Shown: positions 12,668 through 26,600 of the stretch, piece by piece
How the letters are laid out: each line of letters opens with the position of its first letter
Position numbering within the stretch: position 1 is the stretch's first letter
NCBI GenBank assembly: GCA_946894095.1
Contig: OX335641.1
Location: 5,722,501-5,786,500 of the forward strand
Origin: Incurvaria masculella
Lineage: Eukaryota > Arthropoda > Insecta > Lepidoptera > Incurvariidae
Length of the DNA: 64,000 bases
Reading direction: 5' to 3'
The notes under the pieces: generated by a model
Database searches by the model: none
Told to the model about the DNA's origin: nothing
Seen by the model: only the letters and a program-made list of their open reading frames with translations
Position numbers and translations under genes: made by a program

Positions 12668-12786
12668 ATGTTTGAAAAATGTTACGGCTTTTCACGCGGC
12701 AGGAAGAGACATTCTCCTAGAAGTCTCTCCTAGGAGAATGTTAGTCTCTTCCTGCCGCGTGAAAAGCCGTAACATTTTTCAAACAT
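12668..12786. repeat. Near-perfect foldback (MITE derivative)
   Basis: The left arm starts ATGTTTGAAAAATGTTACGG (12668-12720) and is matched by its complement at 12730-12786, with only about 9 bases between arms. Upstream is GAGATTACCGCGGTCGGTAG. The same family occurs at 23837-23893 (shortened) and 30048-30512 (longer copy). Confidence 0.75.
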
Positions 12787-13939
12787 AAATATCAGGGAAT
12801 TCGCAAAAACGCATTCCTCATACCCTCTACGATTCAAAAGTCGTCCCATCTCCCTCTAACTAGCGATAGTGACAACTAAGTTAACCTTAAATTCCCACAC
12901 CCACACTCTGTTCGTCTTGTAACCGTGCGGTGCGCAAGCTAGGTCCGTCGTCTCACTGTAAATTCTGTTTGATTTTTTCTTAAAATTATTTTGACATTTT
13001 TTAACTGTGCAGTCTCATCATTAAATTGTCCTTTGCCAGAATGAAACAATTAATTGTATACACTATAACATAAAAGTATTATATTATTCATATTGAAAAC
13101 GAATCATAGAGCTTTCTTTCACACCTGACCTAGGTATATTATTTACTTGTATCTTAGGTATACATATTTTCATATTCAATAAATAATGTTTAAAACTATG
13201 CATTGTTTTTTTGCTTCCCATTCACATGGTGTTATTGCATTCCTTCACAAGCTTGAAGGAAGTCAGTCTGTGTCGAATGTTAAAATCGAATATAAAAAAA
13301 GCAAAAAAAAGTACTCCAAATGTTACTTTGCAAAACTAATTTGCAATTTCACAACTATCAAACCCCCCCTTAGTTCATCAATGGACCCCCACCTCTTCTA
13401 TATTGATTTGCTTGAAAAATAATCTAATTTATGTGGTGATCATAAAACCTATCTAATAGTATATATATCTACCCTTATGATTTGCTATCCCTCCCCATAC
13501 TTTCAATTCGAAAAAGGTTGAATCGGCTTTAGAACCTCTCTAGCAAAGAAAAAGGTCGTCAATAAGTTGACCTGCAACCAGATATCAAACCCTGTAACTT
13601 AAAACTAAGTTACAGGGTCATTAATAGGTACTTATTGTTATTTTTACAGCTGCAAATAACCATCGATATCAACGAACGTACTTATTAAAAAAATATTCAA
13701 TATCGTTATTGATAAATAGGTTTGGTTTTTGTAAATTCAATTTACCTACTTAATTTTATTAATTCTTAATAAAACTAAACTTTTGTTAATTTTATAAATT
13801 CAAAATTTGCATTATTAAACATAATATTTATTTTAATCTTAGTGAAGGCTTTAACTCAATTTTAATATAGATTTATACCTATAAATACTTTATAGTTTTA
13901 TGTATACTATAAAAAGAGATACTAAAGAATTATAGACTA

Positions 13940-14456
13940 GGAGGTCGCGACAAAAATGGTAACGATAACGTAAATGGTTGAAACTGGGTTCACAGCATAA
14001 AGACCATCCCTCTGATGCTAAATGTGTCGGTTTGCGTGCACCAAGTGGTTGCGTTGCCTAGATATGGCCCCTGAAAAAGCAGTTATTGAAACCCAAAAAA
14101 AATGTAATAAGGAAAATGGCTGAAATAACGAAGCATGAAAGTATCAGTACATACTTGATTATTAATTAATACCAAAACTGAACAAATCTCTGGTTGCATT
14201 TCGTAGTTATAGGTGATTTAGGTTACAGATATAACTTTAGGTATATTTAAATATTTCATCAATAAACCGACGGGTTATTGTTGTATAATTAATTAATATT
14301 AATTTTTCCAAACAATCAGTATATTCATCAGCCGGTGCATACCAACATGTATTTTGTATAACCAATTTAGCTAATGCAACCATTTGGTGCAGCCAGACCG
14401 ACACATTTCACGATTCAGCCATTTACATTATCATGACCAAAAATGTCGTGACCTCC
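13940..14456. mobile_element. MITE with long inverted ends
   Basis: The left end starts GGAGGTCGCGACAAAAATGG and the right end is its imperfect complement (TTTTGGTCATGATAATGTAAATGG when reversed). A second matching pair lies inside (TAAATGTGTCGGT). About 517 bp with no ORF; no clear target duplication. Confidence 0.65.
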
Positions 14457-14859
14457 CGGAATATTATAAGATAGATAATTTAAATAATTTCATGCAATAT
14501 ATAGGTAAAAATAAATAGAAATGGTTAATATATAATATTTTTCGTATCAAAATTGTTCTCAAATACCTATGTTGCATGCATCTCATGCATTTCTAGATTT
14601 TTTCCGAAAAAAATTCTTCCTCCCCATACATTTTGTTTTTAGGTATTTACAAAAGTGTATTTGGGTAGAATTTTACAGTGGGTTTTTTTAAGTCGTACAA
14701 CAAAATGTTATCCACCTTTTTTTTGCTTCTAATATGCCTAGGAATATCTGATTAACTTTTGGAACATACGATACCTCCGTTAACACCTTGTATAATAGGT
14801 TCTGGAATAAGGCCTACTATAATAGCCCAGAGGAGCTATGTCAAACTCAAAGTAATTGG

Positions 14860-15100
14860 TGAGCCAAATGCATAAATACCGTAGAAACCTGACATGGTGC
14901 TATGCCAGGACCTTCCCTTTACCAGCATTCAACTGGATGGAAAACATGGACAATATTTCATTGCCGTTTCAACCATAATTTGATCCATTGCGATGGTACC
15001 GCCACGGGCGGGCTAAACCTTACCACCTAGTAGGGAAAGAGTCACCTACAGTTTACATGGGCACTTATCTGACCGGGGCTAGGATTTGAACCCAGAACCT
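14860..15100 (-). mobile_element. tRNA-derived SINE copy
   Basis: Contains the family body (GGTGCTATGCCAGGACCTTC, then CCATTGCGATGGTACC and ACCACCTAGTAGGG) and ends with the complement of a tRNA B box: the minus strand reads GGTTCTGGGTTCAAATCCTA. Confidence 0.65.
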
Positions 15101-15311
15101 CTCGCACGAAATGCAATCTGAATCAGAAAGAGCGCTTTCCGAATTATATTTGAAGTTGGATTCTGCGACTTCGGATTCAGTCTTGATCGCATTTTTGGGT
15201 CTGATGACCAATTGAAACCTCTCGTCAGGGTTTCAATTGGTCAGGTCAAATGACGTCAGGCGAAATAGTTTCACTTTCATCTTTGATTTGCTCGCTTTCG
15301 CTTCCCTGAGT

Positions 15312-15414
15312 AGATACATAACAACTCCAGCACATATAAATAATAAAGCTTTAAATATAGCATGAGTTAATAAATGAAAAAAACCTAAATCAGAAAAACC
15401 TATTACCATACTCA
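15312..15414 (-). pseudogene. Nuclear copy of mitochondrial ND5 fragment (NUMT)
   Basis: On the minus strand about 100 bp reads MVIGFSDLGFFHLLTHAIFK followed by ALLFICAGVV. This is the conserved FFHLLTHAxFKALLFxCAGxxI segment of NADH dehydrogenase subunit 5, with the AT-rich codons of mitochondrial DNA. Both sides change abruptly to unrelated nuclear sequence. It cannot encode a functional protein. Confidence 0.85.
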
Positions 15415-16469
15415 TCTAGCGAACACGAAACGTTCTCACAAAGAATAGCTGTCATCCGCCATATTGATAAAATTATGTTATTAAAATGTAAATAAAAATA
15501 TAAAAATTCGTGGATAACTATGATGTAAAGCGATCAAACTATTTTACCGTGCATTTGTTTAAGCAGTGTTTTGGCAATCATAATAAATTTGTGGTAGGAT
15601 TATAATATTTATACCTAGCACCTATTCCGCAAACTTTAATTATTAAAATTAGGTTGATGGGTACAGCAATGGGTACAGCAACATTTTTTTCCGATAATGA
15701 CGCCATCTAGAATTCATTACATAGAATAACGAGCGTTTAGGAAAACACCACCGGCGCGAGACAATTCCTTCCCCTTCCAAGCGCCAAAGGCTGCGCAAAG
15801 AGAAAACTGTATCGGATTTGGTTACTGCTGGTCACAGAACATATAATATTGCTGCTGGTATTTGGAAGGCGAAGGAATCGTTTCGCGCCGGGGCCATAAC
15901 TTGCTTCCAAATCCGAATTATTTTTTAAATTTCCCGCTTTAGCATCTTCGGGTTTCAAGGATCTCTGATTTTGGGGTCACAGGGAGATTTTTGTCCTGTC
16001 TCTTTTTATTACATTTTAAAAACAAGGACATTACTAGTCAAGTTGGGAGAGCTATATTTTTATCACGTGACCGACATCGATCCATCATAGTGGTGGTCCA
16101 TTCAACTTGAAATAATGTTGCCGTTCACATGTAATCCCAATCAAAAAGTTTTTTATTCATTAGTTTTTCTCTTGCCCTTTTTCAGTAAAACTCTAGTCGT
16201 ATTCAGAGTGAACAGATTTTCGTACGCGGACTAGCACCGGAATAACCATACAAAATTGCTATTTACCCCTGTTTTCACCACCGCTTGTTACCTGAAGTCC
16301 GATAAGTAACTTTCGGTTAGATGGCATATTTTTATGGTGTACATAACCGAAAAGTAACTTTGGGATTTTTGTAGTTGGTGGTGGTGGCAACGGGCGTTGA
16401 TCCGGAGATAATCCCGTATGAAAGTTAGGCCGCACAATCTGAATACTACTGTAAATTTGGAGGAACATT

Positions 16470-16632
16470 TAGGGCCGAGTGCACGAAAGAACAAAAAATC
16501 AAAATCAACGTCAAAGTATGATCAAACACGTCACTTTGTGAGGACAGTATGGAAGGAACTCTATGCGGTTCACTAAAAGTGACGTGTTTGAACATTGATT
16601 AACTAAGCCGTTTCTTCGTGCAACCGGGGCTT
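16470..16632. repeat. MITE, copy A
   Basis: Same element as 32143-32308, about 165 bp. Left end GGGCCGAGTGCACGAAAGAA and right end CTTCGTGCAACCGGGGC are imperfect inverted repeats. An inner pair (AAACACGTCACTTT and AAAGTGACGTGTTT) would fold. Confidence 0.65.
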
Positions 16633-18099
16633 AGACATGGTCAAAGTTAAACATAACTCATTCTGAAATAAATAGTCGCAACTGAAACTAAAGTGGTACT
16701 TTCCTACTCTTTTTTTTCCTTCGTGGCCTCTGTCGCTATATAAGCGACAATTTGCCAGTTTCTCTCACTCTCACTTTGACACATTTTGTTTGGGCGAAAT
16801 GTCACTTTATTAAATTAAAGTATTTCTTTTGTAGTCTTGTTTCAGTTGTTACTATCTCAACCTTACGGGCAAGGCAAGTTCGTACTGAATGAAATTCATA
16901 TTGACAATCTGTCTGCTTATTAATTAATTAAATGAATATCTTTAATTTTCGTAGGTTATCACTGGCTGGCTGGGCATGGAAGGGGATATTTTTCTATTCA
17001 TACTTAATACGTAATACATACCTCAGCATATTTATATCCCTATTTCGCTCGCACCAATGCGAGAATAATAAGATGAATGAAGTTAGACCGAAACGGAGAT
17101 AAATTAACAGGCTGTGTTGCCATAATAACGTGCTAAGTTTTCCACTGTAATGACGCCATGCCCCTGCAGGTACATGCAGTCGTTTCTTCTCAATTGTATA
17201 TACTGGAAAAAGAACGAATTTCTAAGTCCCTTTTACTCTATGTTTGACGTCAGCATGACAGAAAGAGATATCAAATTTGTCTCTATATCAATCGATATCA
17301 AATCGGTGTATGATTTCAGACGAAACGACTGTACTTAGAATACTGTAGCTGTCGATTATAAAACTTTATTGTAAAGATAGATCAGCACACCATCCAGGTA
17401 AAGGTAGTAAAAACGATTTATAGTGGTTTTCAAAGCGGATCAAAGGAAATCCAAATTATTAAGGGTCTTCACATAGCGACGGGCATGTCCTACGCGCGTA
17501 CGGTGCGTATATACAAAGGGATGTATGAGGGTGTTCACAGCTGCACGCACCGTGCGCGTGGCGTATTTTGCTACGCCTCGTGTACGGGGAAATGGTACGC
17601 GCCACGCGTGCACGCCCCGTGCGCACGTGCTCCGACGCGCTACAGATAGATTTTTTTTTTTTCAGAAAAAAGTTTACTACAAAGAAAAAGGTACAAGTAA
17701 ACAATGTTACTGCTAAAGTAACAGTATAACTTCATTTGATGAGATATTAAAAGTAGTTGTGTTTATTTAATGTACCTGAATATTAAATGTAGTCAAAACC
17801 TTGTCACCTAAAGTGGCCGTTTTTGGCTGTATTTTAGGTTGATAGAAAGGGTATCATAATTTTAACAAATGAGAATTGATTTTAAGGAAGGTTTCCTCTC
17901 AATTGTATACACTGGAAAGAGAAGGAATTCCTAAGTCCCTTTTACTCTATTGTTGACTTTGTCAGCATGACAGAAAGAGATCTCAAATTTGTCTCTATTT
18001 CCGGTGTAAAGATTTCAGACGAAACGACTGTACGTAAGAAATAAATCTAAAAGGGGTTTAATGAATGAGGGTGTCTTAGGGAGTGTGAGGGTGAGTATG

Positions 18100-19200
18100 G
18101 GTCTAAAGTAAGCGTACAGCGCGTACCTAGTACCAGTGCGGCGAGCGGACGGCCGCGAGTAAATTGAGTATGACGGTGAGTATGGACACGGAACGCTTAA
18201 TCAAAGAAGTTCGTTCACGTCAAAGGAAGCTTGGTTAAAGGTATACATTGCAGTTAGTTAAAGTTGCAATGCACCTTAACCTTGTAATTTCGCCAAAAAC
18301 TCCTTATGGATAGCCAGAAGAAATCAACATATATGTCTTCATGTTCTCGTACGTGTGGCGGTGGTGTGGTGGGTACATAGTTGGTGGCACGAAGAAAAAA
18401 AATTTAGAAATTTAAAATAATGTTATACTTTATTTTGTGTCTAAGGCTGTAATAATAATAATAATAAAAACAGTTTCCAAACGAATAGATTTTGAACGGT
18501 GGTCGAAGTGGCAATGAACATTTTCCTTGTTTCTCATCCAGTTCAATCTAGCCGTGCAATATAAGAAAGATCTTGGTTAGGCACCTAGTTCTCATGTGGT
18601 GTGATGGGCTAATATCATGACTGTTGGTGTTAGCTATCCATGTTCAGTTACATAAAAAAAACTTAAAATTTCCCCGAAAATCCGGGAGCTGGAGAACTGA
18701 TGTCTCGCCGTCGGAAAATGAGATGAGTGAGGGAGTTGAACGAGCGAGCGAGCGAATGCTAGCTAGCTGAAGTAGCCGAGCTTGAGCGATCCGTCGCTGC
18801 TGAATTTTTGATGTGGGTGTTCGACTCCAAGGCAGGTTCATGTAGTGCGTCAAATGTTTCTCTGTGATGGTTCCGCGAGTCAGTTACATGGTCCGTTCAT
18901 CGTGAATCCATAGCTTCCCGTCTCCGCATGACCAGTGTTACACCAAAAAAGTGTGCGAGCGATCCATGGAGGGGGTCTATACTACGATGAGATCGTAGTG
19001 GTTTTACTACAGGTTTCGACAGGCCAACCGAGACAGCCATTTCCGTCTCGAGGTTCGCAGCGCCGCGCTGCGTAGAAATGCGCCTAGTGACAGGCTGACA
19101 ATGGAAAGCGACGGTGCGTACTATTACAACAATACGGGAAATACGTGCGCAACCACCACCGCCGCGAGACGAGTACAAAGAAAAAAATAAACATGTAGGT
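18100..19200 (+). promoter_or_regulatory. CpG-rich stretch, possible cic promoter and leader exon
   Basis: CpG density rises around 18115-18185 and 18700-19160. At 18170-18175 ATGACG is followed by a strong donor (GTGAGT) and has A at -3. A two-codon leader exon would join exon 1 in phase 0. A SINE copy (about 18494-18655) interrupts the region. Inference only; no transcript evidence can be seen. Confidence 0.3.
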
Positions 19201-20534
19201 ACTAACTCGGTTCAGGTTCAATGTAATTATTTTGTAACCTGTTTCTCTTCATGCAGATTTGAGTAAAATAAACGGATTAGTCATTGAATGTACAGACCGG
19301 AAAACACGCCTTTCTAAACATACATACTGTGGCTTATTGGTAGTTTAGATTGCCTAGGTGAAGAGTGTTGTTTTGTTGTGGATGAGGAAAGCAGCATGCG
19401 GTGAGGTATGTTGCAGAGCACTTATCAGCTGATTACTTTATGTATAGCTGAGCATCACGACCGTAGCAATGACATTTTATCAGCAAAAATAGTTTTTTTG
19501 TTGCATGTTTCAACTTATGTTAAAATACCTGTCTACCAGAGTTCGAATAAATCCAATCTAGATAAGCTTAATGTTGGTGTAGCCATAGATTGTGTCGTTA
19601 CCTGCTTTCTTTTTACATAATTGAAAGGTTGTATCAGAGAGTTTATTTTAAACACTTATTCTACGAAGTCAATGTTTTCAGTCGCAATGTCTGAACATGT
19701 TCACCCTTTGCGATACATTTTTTCCGACACCAATAATACCAGTTAACGAGTTGACACCTGATACTGAAACTTCCAAAATTGTTCAAACTAGCTTAAATTA
19801 TTGAAATAAAGAGTAAATGATTGAAAAATATTTATGAAATCTAATTATATTAATTTAAACTGAGACTTCTGAAACTTTCAATCACATGTTAGAGCTATAT
19901 CATAGTAAACTCAATTATAACATATCGAATATAATTAATAGTAAAGCAAAAGAACAAACACAATTGTTGAAAACGTTAGAATACTGCTCAATAGCTTTGT
20001 TGTGTGATTCGTTTACAGCAAACAAGCTTCTGATGAAAAAGGGGATGTGTGCACTTCTCAATCACCAACACGAGTGAATTTGGAAATAATTTGAGTGTTA
20101 GATTTTTGGATGATGTCATCGAGCTCCAAGAGTCCCACAAATTTTTGCACGATAAACACCCCAGATATAAGGACCACTACGACACTGTATAAGCAAATTA
20201 ACTGCAACAAATGAAGCAAAGCATGCTATTATCTCAGAATTCTAGCCCAATCATGTGACACTAAATCATAAATAAACGCATACTATGGTTATTCTCACCC
20301 AATAATTGCATTTGGGTTAGAATTCTCGGGAGCGACGGACAACACCCACAAAATGTTCGTGCTGCAAAAGCGTGCTCATTCCCGTCCCGATGCAATTGTC
20401 CTCAAATAGGTTTAGTGAAATTAGCAGCATTTGATTACTGCACTAATCACCTTAGTGTTTATCGCAGAGGCGATATAATAAGCAGTTTGTGAAACAATGC
20501 TATAATTTGTGTCAAACTGTTTGTGGTATCCCAG

Positions 20535-20669
20535 CAGGCGCGGGATGAGCGGCGGCCGGTAGCTCGGGGCATGCAGCGCGCGCAGGCGGGCGCCGCGGCC
20601 CCGCACGCCCCCCCGCACCCGGCCCCGCCGCACCTCGCGCGACTCCGCCTCTACGACATCGACGACCAG
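20535..20669 (+). CDS. cic: cic exon 1 (N-terminal, Ala/Pro-rich)
   Basis: GC-rich exon between CAG acceptors (20534 or 20537) and donor GTTCGC. It reads [17 protein letters not shown] and ends [12 protein letters not shown]. The in-frame ATG is at 20571. Phase 0 to exon 2. I cannot match it to a known CIC segment, so it may be an alternative first exon. Confidence 0.6.
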
Positions 20670-23600
20670 GTTCGCCTCCATCCATCCCATAGGCTAAGAA
20701 TGTTAAGACATACAGGGTTAACTGACGGATGAGACCAAATCGTTTTTATACAAAATGTACGGAGATTTCTTTTTTACTCAAAAAAATTCCAATTCGCTAC
20801 GTAGCTTCAAAATAATGATCTGAAGTTATGTTTTAAGTTTTACTTTGGAATATTGAGGAAAAGTTAGGAAATTATCGACAATGAACCCCCCTGGCCCTGC
20901 TTATTTACCATAAAAAAATGTTTTTGTTATTCCCAATCACTTAACCATCTCTGAATGCACAGGTCACCATGTTTTTTTTATGGAAAACCAGAGAAATGAT
21001 AAATATATCACATACAAAAATTCACATTCCATGAGCACGACTCCTATTGTATTGATAATGATTTGAGAAGTTTTCTCATTGGGCAGATGTGTTTAATCTC
21101 CCTCCAACTAGTGGTAGTGGTACTTGAGTTGACGTCTCACTCCTACACTGTTCGACTTGTAAACACAGCGCGGTATACTAGGTCTATAATCCATTCCTAT
21201 TGCAAGGCATGCCTTTTAAGTCTTGTTGTTAACACATTTACCACCTATTTTATTTGGATTTATAACTTTTAGATTTGGAAGCTCAAAACAACTGAAAAAT
21301 ATAGGATTATGATAAATGTTATGCAATAATTTTCTACAACTTTCGAAAGGTACCAACAAGATTTCATTGTTTCGGGGAGCTTACTTTAGTATTCAGTGAT
21401 GTAGTCCCATGTCTTAAAACCGTCTAACGCTGGTTTAGAATTCCAGCGTGGACTTACCAGCCTTGAGTCCCAAATCTCATGAAGGAAATCCAATGACCGC
21501 ATTTACCAAAGATAATGTCATTGTGAGATTGAAGCATCATTAGGAATTTCAGGGACAATTATTCCAAAGATCCTGCATAGAAAGAAAGAAAGAAAGAAAA
21601 TACGTTAATTTTTTCCCAACACACCTTAGAACACTTACAAAATTCAAAATATACATTTGTGGAGAAAAAAAAGGAGCCAGCTCAGCATTTTGTGCTGCAG
21701 GTCCCTCTTGATGAGTGAACTACAGCGCTGATTTTACGCTGGTCCGGACACACTTACGACTAACATAAAGCGAGAGCAATAGTTGTTTATCGTGAGTGAG
21801 GAAATATAATACACAAAACCAGAAAAAAAACAGTAAGTAAACCCTTAAACAAGTGTTAACATAGACCAATTTGTTAAATTATTATCAAAGAGAACACATG
21901 AGGGAAAAAAATAATTACTTTACTCAATTAAAGAAAAACACAAAAATACGATCACACAAACTATTTAACAACACAATTAAATTCAATTACAAGATACAAT
22001 TTTATCTTATAAAACACGTAAAACATTTTGACTTCTCAAGGAACACAAAAAGGGCTAATATAATGTTCATAAATTTTAAAAATGTGTAAATTAAAATGAC
22101 TTTCCGCATTGGAGCGCAAGAAGCCAGGACTTGCACGCTCGTCTAAAACTACCGTGGGAAAGTTTATTTCTCACAGGAGGAGGCAGATTATTCCAGCACT
22201 TGGTTGCGCTGTATTTAAAACAGCCCTCAAATCCAACGGATCTTGATCTACCTTTAAAAGATAGGAACTGGCCCTGGTTTTATATCTATGGGAATCCTGT
22301 GACCAGGCGAGTCGTCTGGTCACCATTTTTAAAATGCCTTTATCGTTTAAATGAGGGGTGATATGGGTATGCTTTGGAATAGGGAAACAAAATCTTGCAC
22401 AAGCATTCTGCACTCGTTGAATTTACCTTTCGGTCTTCGCTAATAAACGTGGGCCATAGACCGTGTTGCAATAATTAAAAAAGGGATAAAACGAATGCAT
22501 CTGTAAGCATGACTCTAACCTTTTCTGTAAGGTACATTCTAATGGAATAAAGTATTTTAAGCTTGTAAAAAGCAAGCCTTACTTTGCTGTTGATGTGTTC
22601 CTCAAAGCGCATTAGTTCATCAACCACAAGACCTAGATTTCGCCCAGATTGTACAAATTCTATCGGTACTTTATTTATTTCTACTAATGGGTTAAATAAT
22701 TTGATGGCCTTCATTTGATGCTTATTGCCAAGAAGAAGAAGGGGTGGTATGAGAAAGCTGATCTCCAGTTAGACCCTGCATTCGCTTTCCGATGATCACA
22801 AGGTATCAGATGGTGTAGGAAAACTTGTCAACAATTCTACCTAACAGTGACAATTCACGTTTACGAAATGATTACTGGCATTACTGCATGGACGCAAGAC
22901 TGTTTAATGTCACTCAACGTGGACAAATGTACAGTCCTTCATATAGGAAAGCAAAACCCAAGGAAAACATACACAATTCAGGATAACGCTTTAAAAAGTG
23001 TGAAGACCATCCACATACCAAAAGCAATAGACCGACAATCAGAGTACTTCTCCATACAAACGCCCGTGCCACCGTTACAAATTGTTTCAGTGTTGTTGTC
23101 TCTATTCTATTTTAATTTGTCCGCTTATTGAATACAATTTGGTTTTCTATATTATCAACATAATTGCTTAAATACGTGAAATTCGTTATAATTACTTTAC
23201 TAAAATAGTTTTAGATCAAATTCAATAAATAAAAGATAACAAACACCGGACTTTTTAAGAAGAAACGGTCCTGGAAAAGAACAAATTACTTTATTTTCCA
23301 TCCTGGTATCATTCACCACGGAAGTACGAGTACTTCTTTGCTGGGTTAATCGAATCCGCGGATCTTTGTGACATAACTTGGTGTAGTTTGACTACCAAAA
23401 AGTTTAAATAAATGAAATGAAATGAAATGAAAAAACACGCGCTTTTTGTGTTCATACGCTCTTTCTCGCTTGCTCATACTCGCAAGCTCGCACTTGCACA
23501 CAAACAAATGAGGCCCATTCGCCATCTTGTTCCTTCCTAATGATAACGTTTTCGGATCTTTCAGTCGCGCATTAACCCGGCACTCACACGTACAAAGAGT

Positions 23601-26600
23601 TCGAAGAAGTCACTCACACGTATGCAAGGTTACAAGCATGGCGGTTGCAGTCACCGCGGTCGCGGCTCTGTCAAGTTAGAAACCCCCCAACGAAAAATCT
23701 CTTTTTTTTATTATAGATTTTTTTCTGGCACAACTAACGATGTAATACATTGTTAATAACATGTTCGTCATAATACATTTTTGGATTGTGAGTAAGAGCT
23801 AGGCTATTTACTAGAAGCCACTAATTTACCTTAGCAATGTTTGAAAAATGTTACGGCTTTCAAACATATCTAACAACCGCGGTAACCTCAAAAAAAAAAA
23901 TTACCTTAGCAAACTGGTCTATCAGTGGGCAATATTCAACGTCCTGTAATTATAGATACGAACGCGTACTAAACGTACTTTTTAGGGTTCCGTACCCAAA
24001 GCGTGAAAACGGAACCCTATTACTAAGCCTCCGCTATCCATCCATCCGTCCGTCTGTCTGTCACAGGGCTGTATCTCATGAACAGTAATAGGTAGGCTGC
24101 TGAAATTTTCACAGAGTGTGATTTATTTTGCGGCTATAACAACAAATAGGTAAATAAAAAATAAAAAACACAAAGGGGGACCCCCCCTTTGTGTTTTTTT
24201 GTGTTAAATCTTGTATGACGGTACGGAACCCTTCGTGTGTGAGTCCGACTTGCAGTTTTATTTATTTATTTATTTATTTTATATTAGACAGGCAGCCTAG
24301 GCTGATGTGTCTAAATCGAGTACATAGTTCATTGATATATTAACAAATTTTTTTTTTTTTAATTAATCGGTTTCAGTTCACTTAGTTGCTTATTTTAAAA
24401 ATGTATTTATTTAGATAAGCGTCCAAACGATTCTTAAATTGATTAGTGTTGTTTGCACTTATAATGTCCTCTGGAAGTTGGTTCCAATCGTCAACCACTC
24501 TGTTGGTTATGAATTGCTTCCGTGTGTTGGTTTTGTGTTCTGTTTTATTCAGTTTTAGAGTGTGGCCACGGAGGTGAGTGTTATGATTGAGTGTGAACAT
24601 TTCCTTCATTGCTTCACAGTTGTATTTCTCAGTAAGCATTTTGTACACTTCTATTAAATCGCCTCGCATTCGTCTTTGGTGCAGGGTTGGTAGTTTGAGG
24701 GCCTTCAATCTTTCTTCATAGGGTAAGGTTTTTAGCTGCCAAGGGATTTTTGTAAACTTTCGTTGTACATTTTCCAGTAGAGTGATATCTTTGATGAAGT
24801 AGGGTTGCCAGACTTGAAAGGCGTACTCCAGGAGAGGTCGTACATACGACTTGTAAATTTTGAGTGTAACTTCAGGAGTGAGGTGGCGAAAGGACTTCTT
24901 GATGAGATAGGTCATGGAGTTAGCTCTCTTTATTATCTGTGCAATATGAGGCTCCCACTTTAGATCATGATTTACAAGGACTCCTAGGTCTCTTTGCTGG
25001 TGCACTGCAGATAGTCGGGTATTGTTTAGAAAGTATGGAAGGTGCGGGTTCTGCTTCCCTAGATGGAGAACAGTGCATTTCTGAATGTTCAGTTTAATCA
25101 GCCAGTCCATTGACCACTGGTTCACTCGGTTTAGGTCTTCTTGTAATTCCCCATGGAGAATATGGGGGTTTGCGAAGAACTTGGAGTCTTCTGCTAAGAA
25201 GCTCTTGTGACACTCAATAATAGCGTGGAGGTCAGTTATAAATATATTGAACAGGGTGGTCGAGATTACAGAACCCTGGGGAACTCCACTCCAGGCACGC
25301 TTCTTATCGGAGAATACTTCGCCGACTCGGACGGAGAGTCTTCGGCCTGTCAGGAAGGCCTCGATCCATTTGAGGAGTTGCCCTCGAATGCCCGTTTTTT
25401 TTATGTACTGAACGTTTCAAAACATGGCCTTTTAGAATATCATTTTCAAAAGTTATTAATGTCAAAATTGAAAAACGTCAAGTTAGAAACCCCCATTCAT
25501 ATGTCAAAGCCGTACTAAATAATTCATTCGGTGTACTTATCAGTACAAAATGAATACTAAACGATTGGATATTAAAAGTAGGTAAAATGAAATGTCGGCG
25601 GTCTGAGCGTCAAGTTAGAAACCCCCGTTGCTTGGCCTGTATTTTCTCAATGTTAACCGTACAAAATAAACAATGAGGTGTAAAAATCTGTATAGAATTA
25701 GTACTAAACGACTGCATTAGAAAAATACGATTTTTCGTTAAGGCGTTTCCAACTTGACGGAGCCCGCAATCGCTACCGTATTATTATTTCGGACGAAATG
25801 TATTCTTGATTTCTATCTATCTAGTGTATCTAAGTATGTTTGCCTATGGTAAGTTATTATACGGATCTTTGTATTCCTTTCACTCCGATTTTTATACCTT
25901 TTGACCCCGTATTTCGGCATTTTGTCGCATTGCAAAGCCCGTAGATGGCACGTACGCTCGGATGTCAAGTCGACCACAGACTGACATGCAGTAGGGCATC
26001 AACGAGCGGATAGGGCGCATATTACGTGGTACGCGGGGAAAAGCTGATGGTGCATCTTTAGTTTTAGATTATATCGATGGTGAAGACACAAAGAGATTTG
26101 GGTGTCATAATCACGGAAGATCTAAAATGGGAGGCACACATTGTAACTTTAGTGAAGAGAGCAAACTCATTGCTGTACACCATAAACAAAGCTTTCTCCC
26201 ATATAACCCCTGAGCTTTTCCTAAAGCTTTACAAAACATATGTGCGACCTATGTTCGAGTATGCATACCAGATCTGGAGTCCCTACTTCAAGAAAGATAT
26301 TGACTGCACTGAAAAATAAAAGTTACGAAACCCGGCTGGACAAGCTTGGCCTCACCACTCTACAAGAACGAAGAGAACGGGGAGATCTTATTGAAACATT
26401 TAAAATTCTCAACTCTTCTTACAATTCTACCAAGCTACAAGATATGTTCACCCTTGCTAATACTAAAAAAACCTGAGAGGGTACCCAAAAAAGCTGTATC
26501 AAAATCGTTCAAAGCAGAACCCTCAACGACACTTTCTTGCCCACAGAGTAGTAGAATCTTAGAACAGTCTTCCCAGTGAAGTTGTAAATGCTGTCTCCGT

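Larger units (their letters stand above)
11556..18169. other. Intergenic DNA between the dynein light chain gene and cic
   Basis: No coding exon recognised. It holds copies of dispersed repeats: a segment at 12340-12540 related to 20700-20920 and 46600-46960, foldbacks at 12668-12786 and 13940-14456, a hairpin at 13588-13618 (ACCCTGTAACTT arms), a SINE copy, a mitochondrial fragment, and two copies of a short element with CAGTCGTTTC-type ends (17165-17335 and about 17885-18035). Confidence 0.5.

Noticed and set aside
17459..17720. Overlapping frames on both strands in GC-rich DNA
   Set aside because: Palindromic GTGCGCGTG-type sequence makes both strands open by chance; no splice context.
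18897..19178. 93-codon minus-strand frame in CpG-rich DNA
   Set aside because: Low-complexity Arg-rich product with no recognisable motif; more likely part of a regulatory or repeat region.
22731..22745. Short GAA run as an RTE tail
   Set aside because: No RTE coding sequence could be read beside it.
23660..25765. One large foldback element containing the MITE at 23984 and the LINE at 24256
   Set aside because: Blocks of GTCAAGTTAGAAACCCCC and their complement suggest it, but the borders are too uncertain to annotate.
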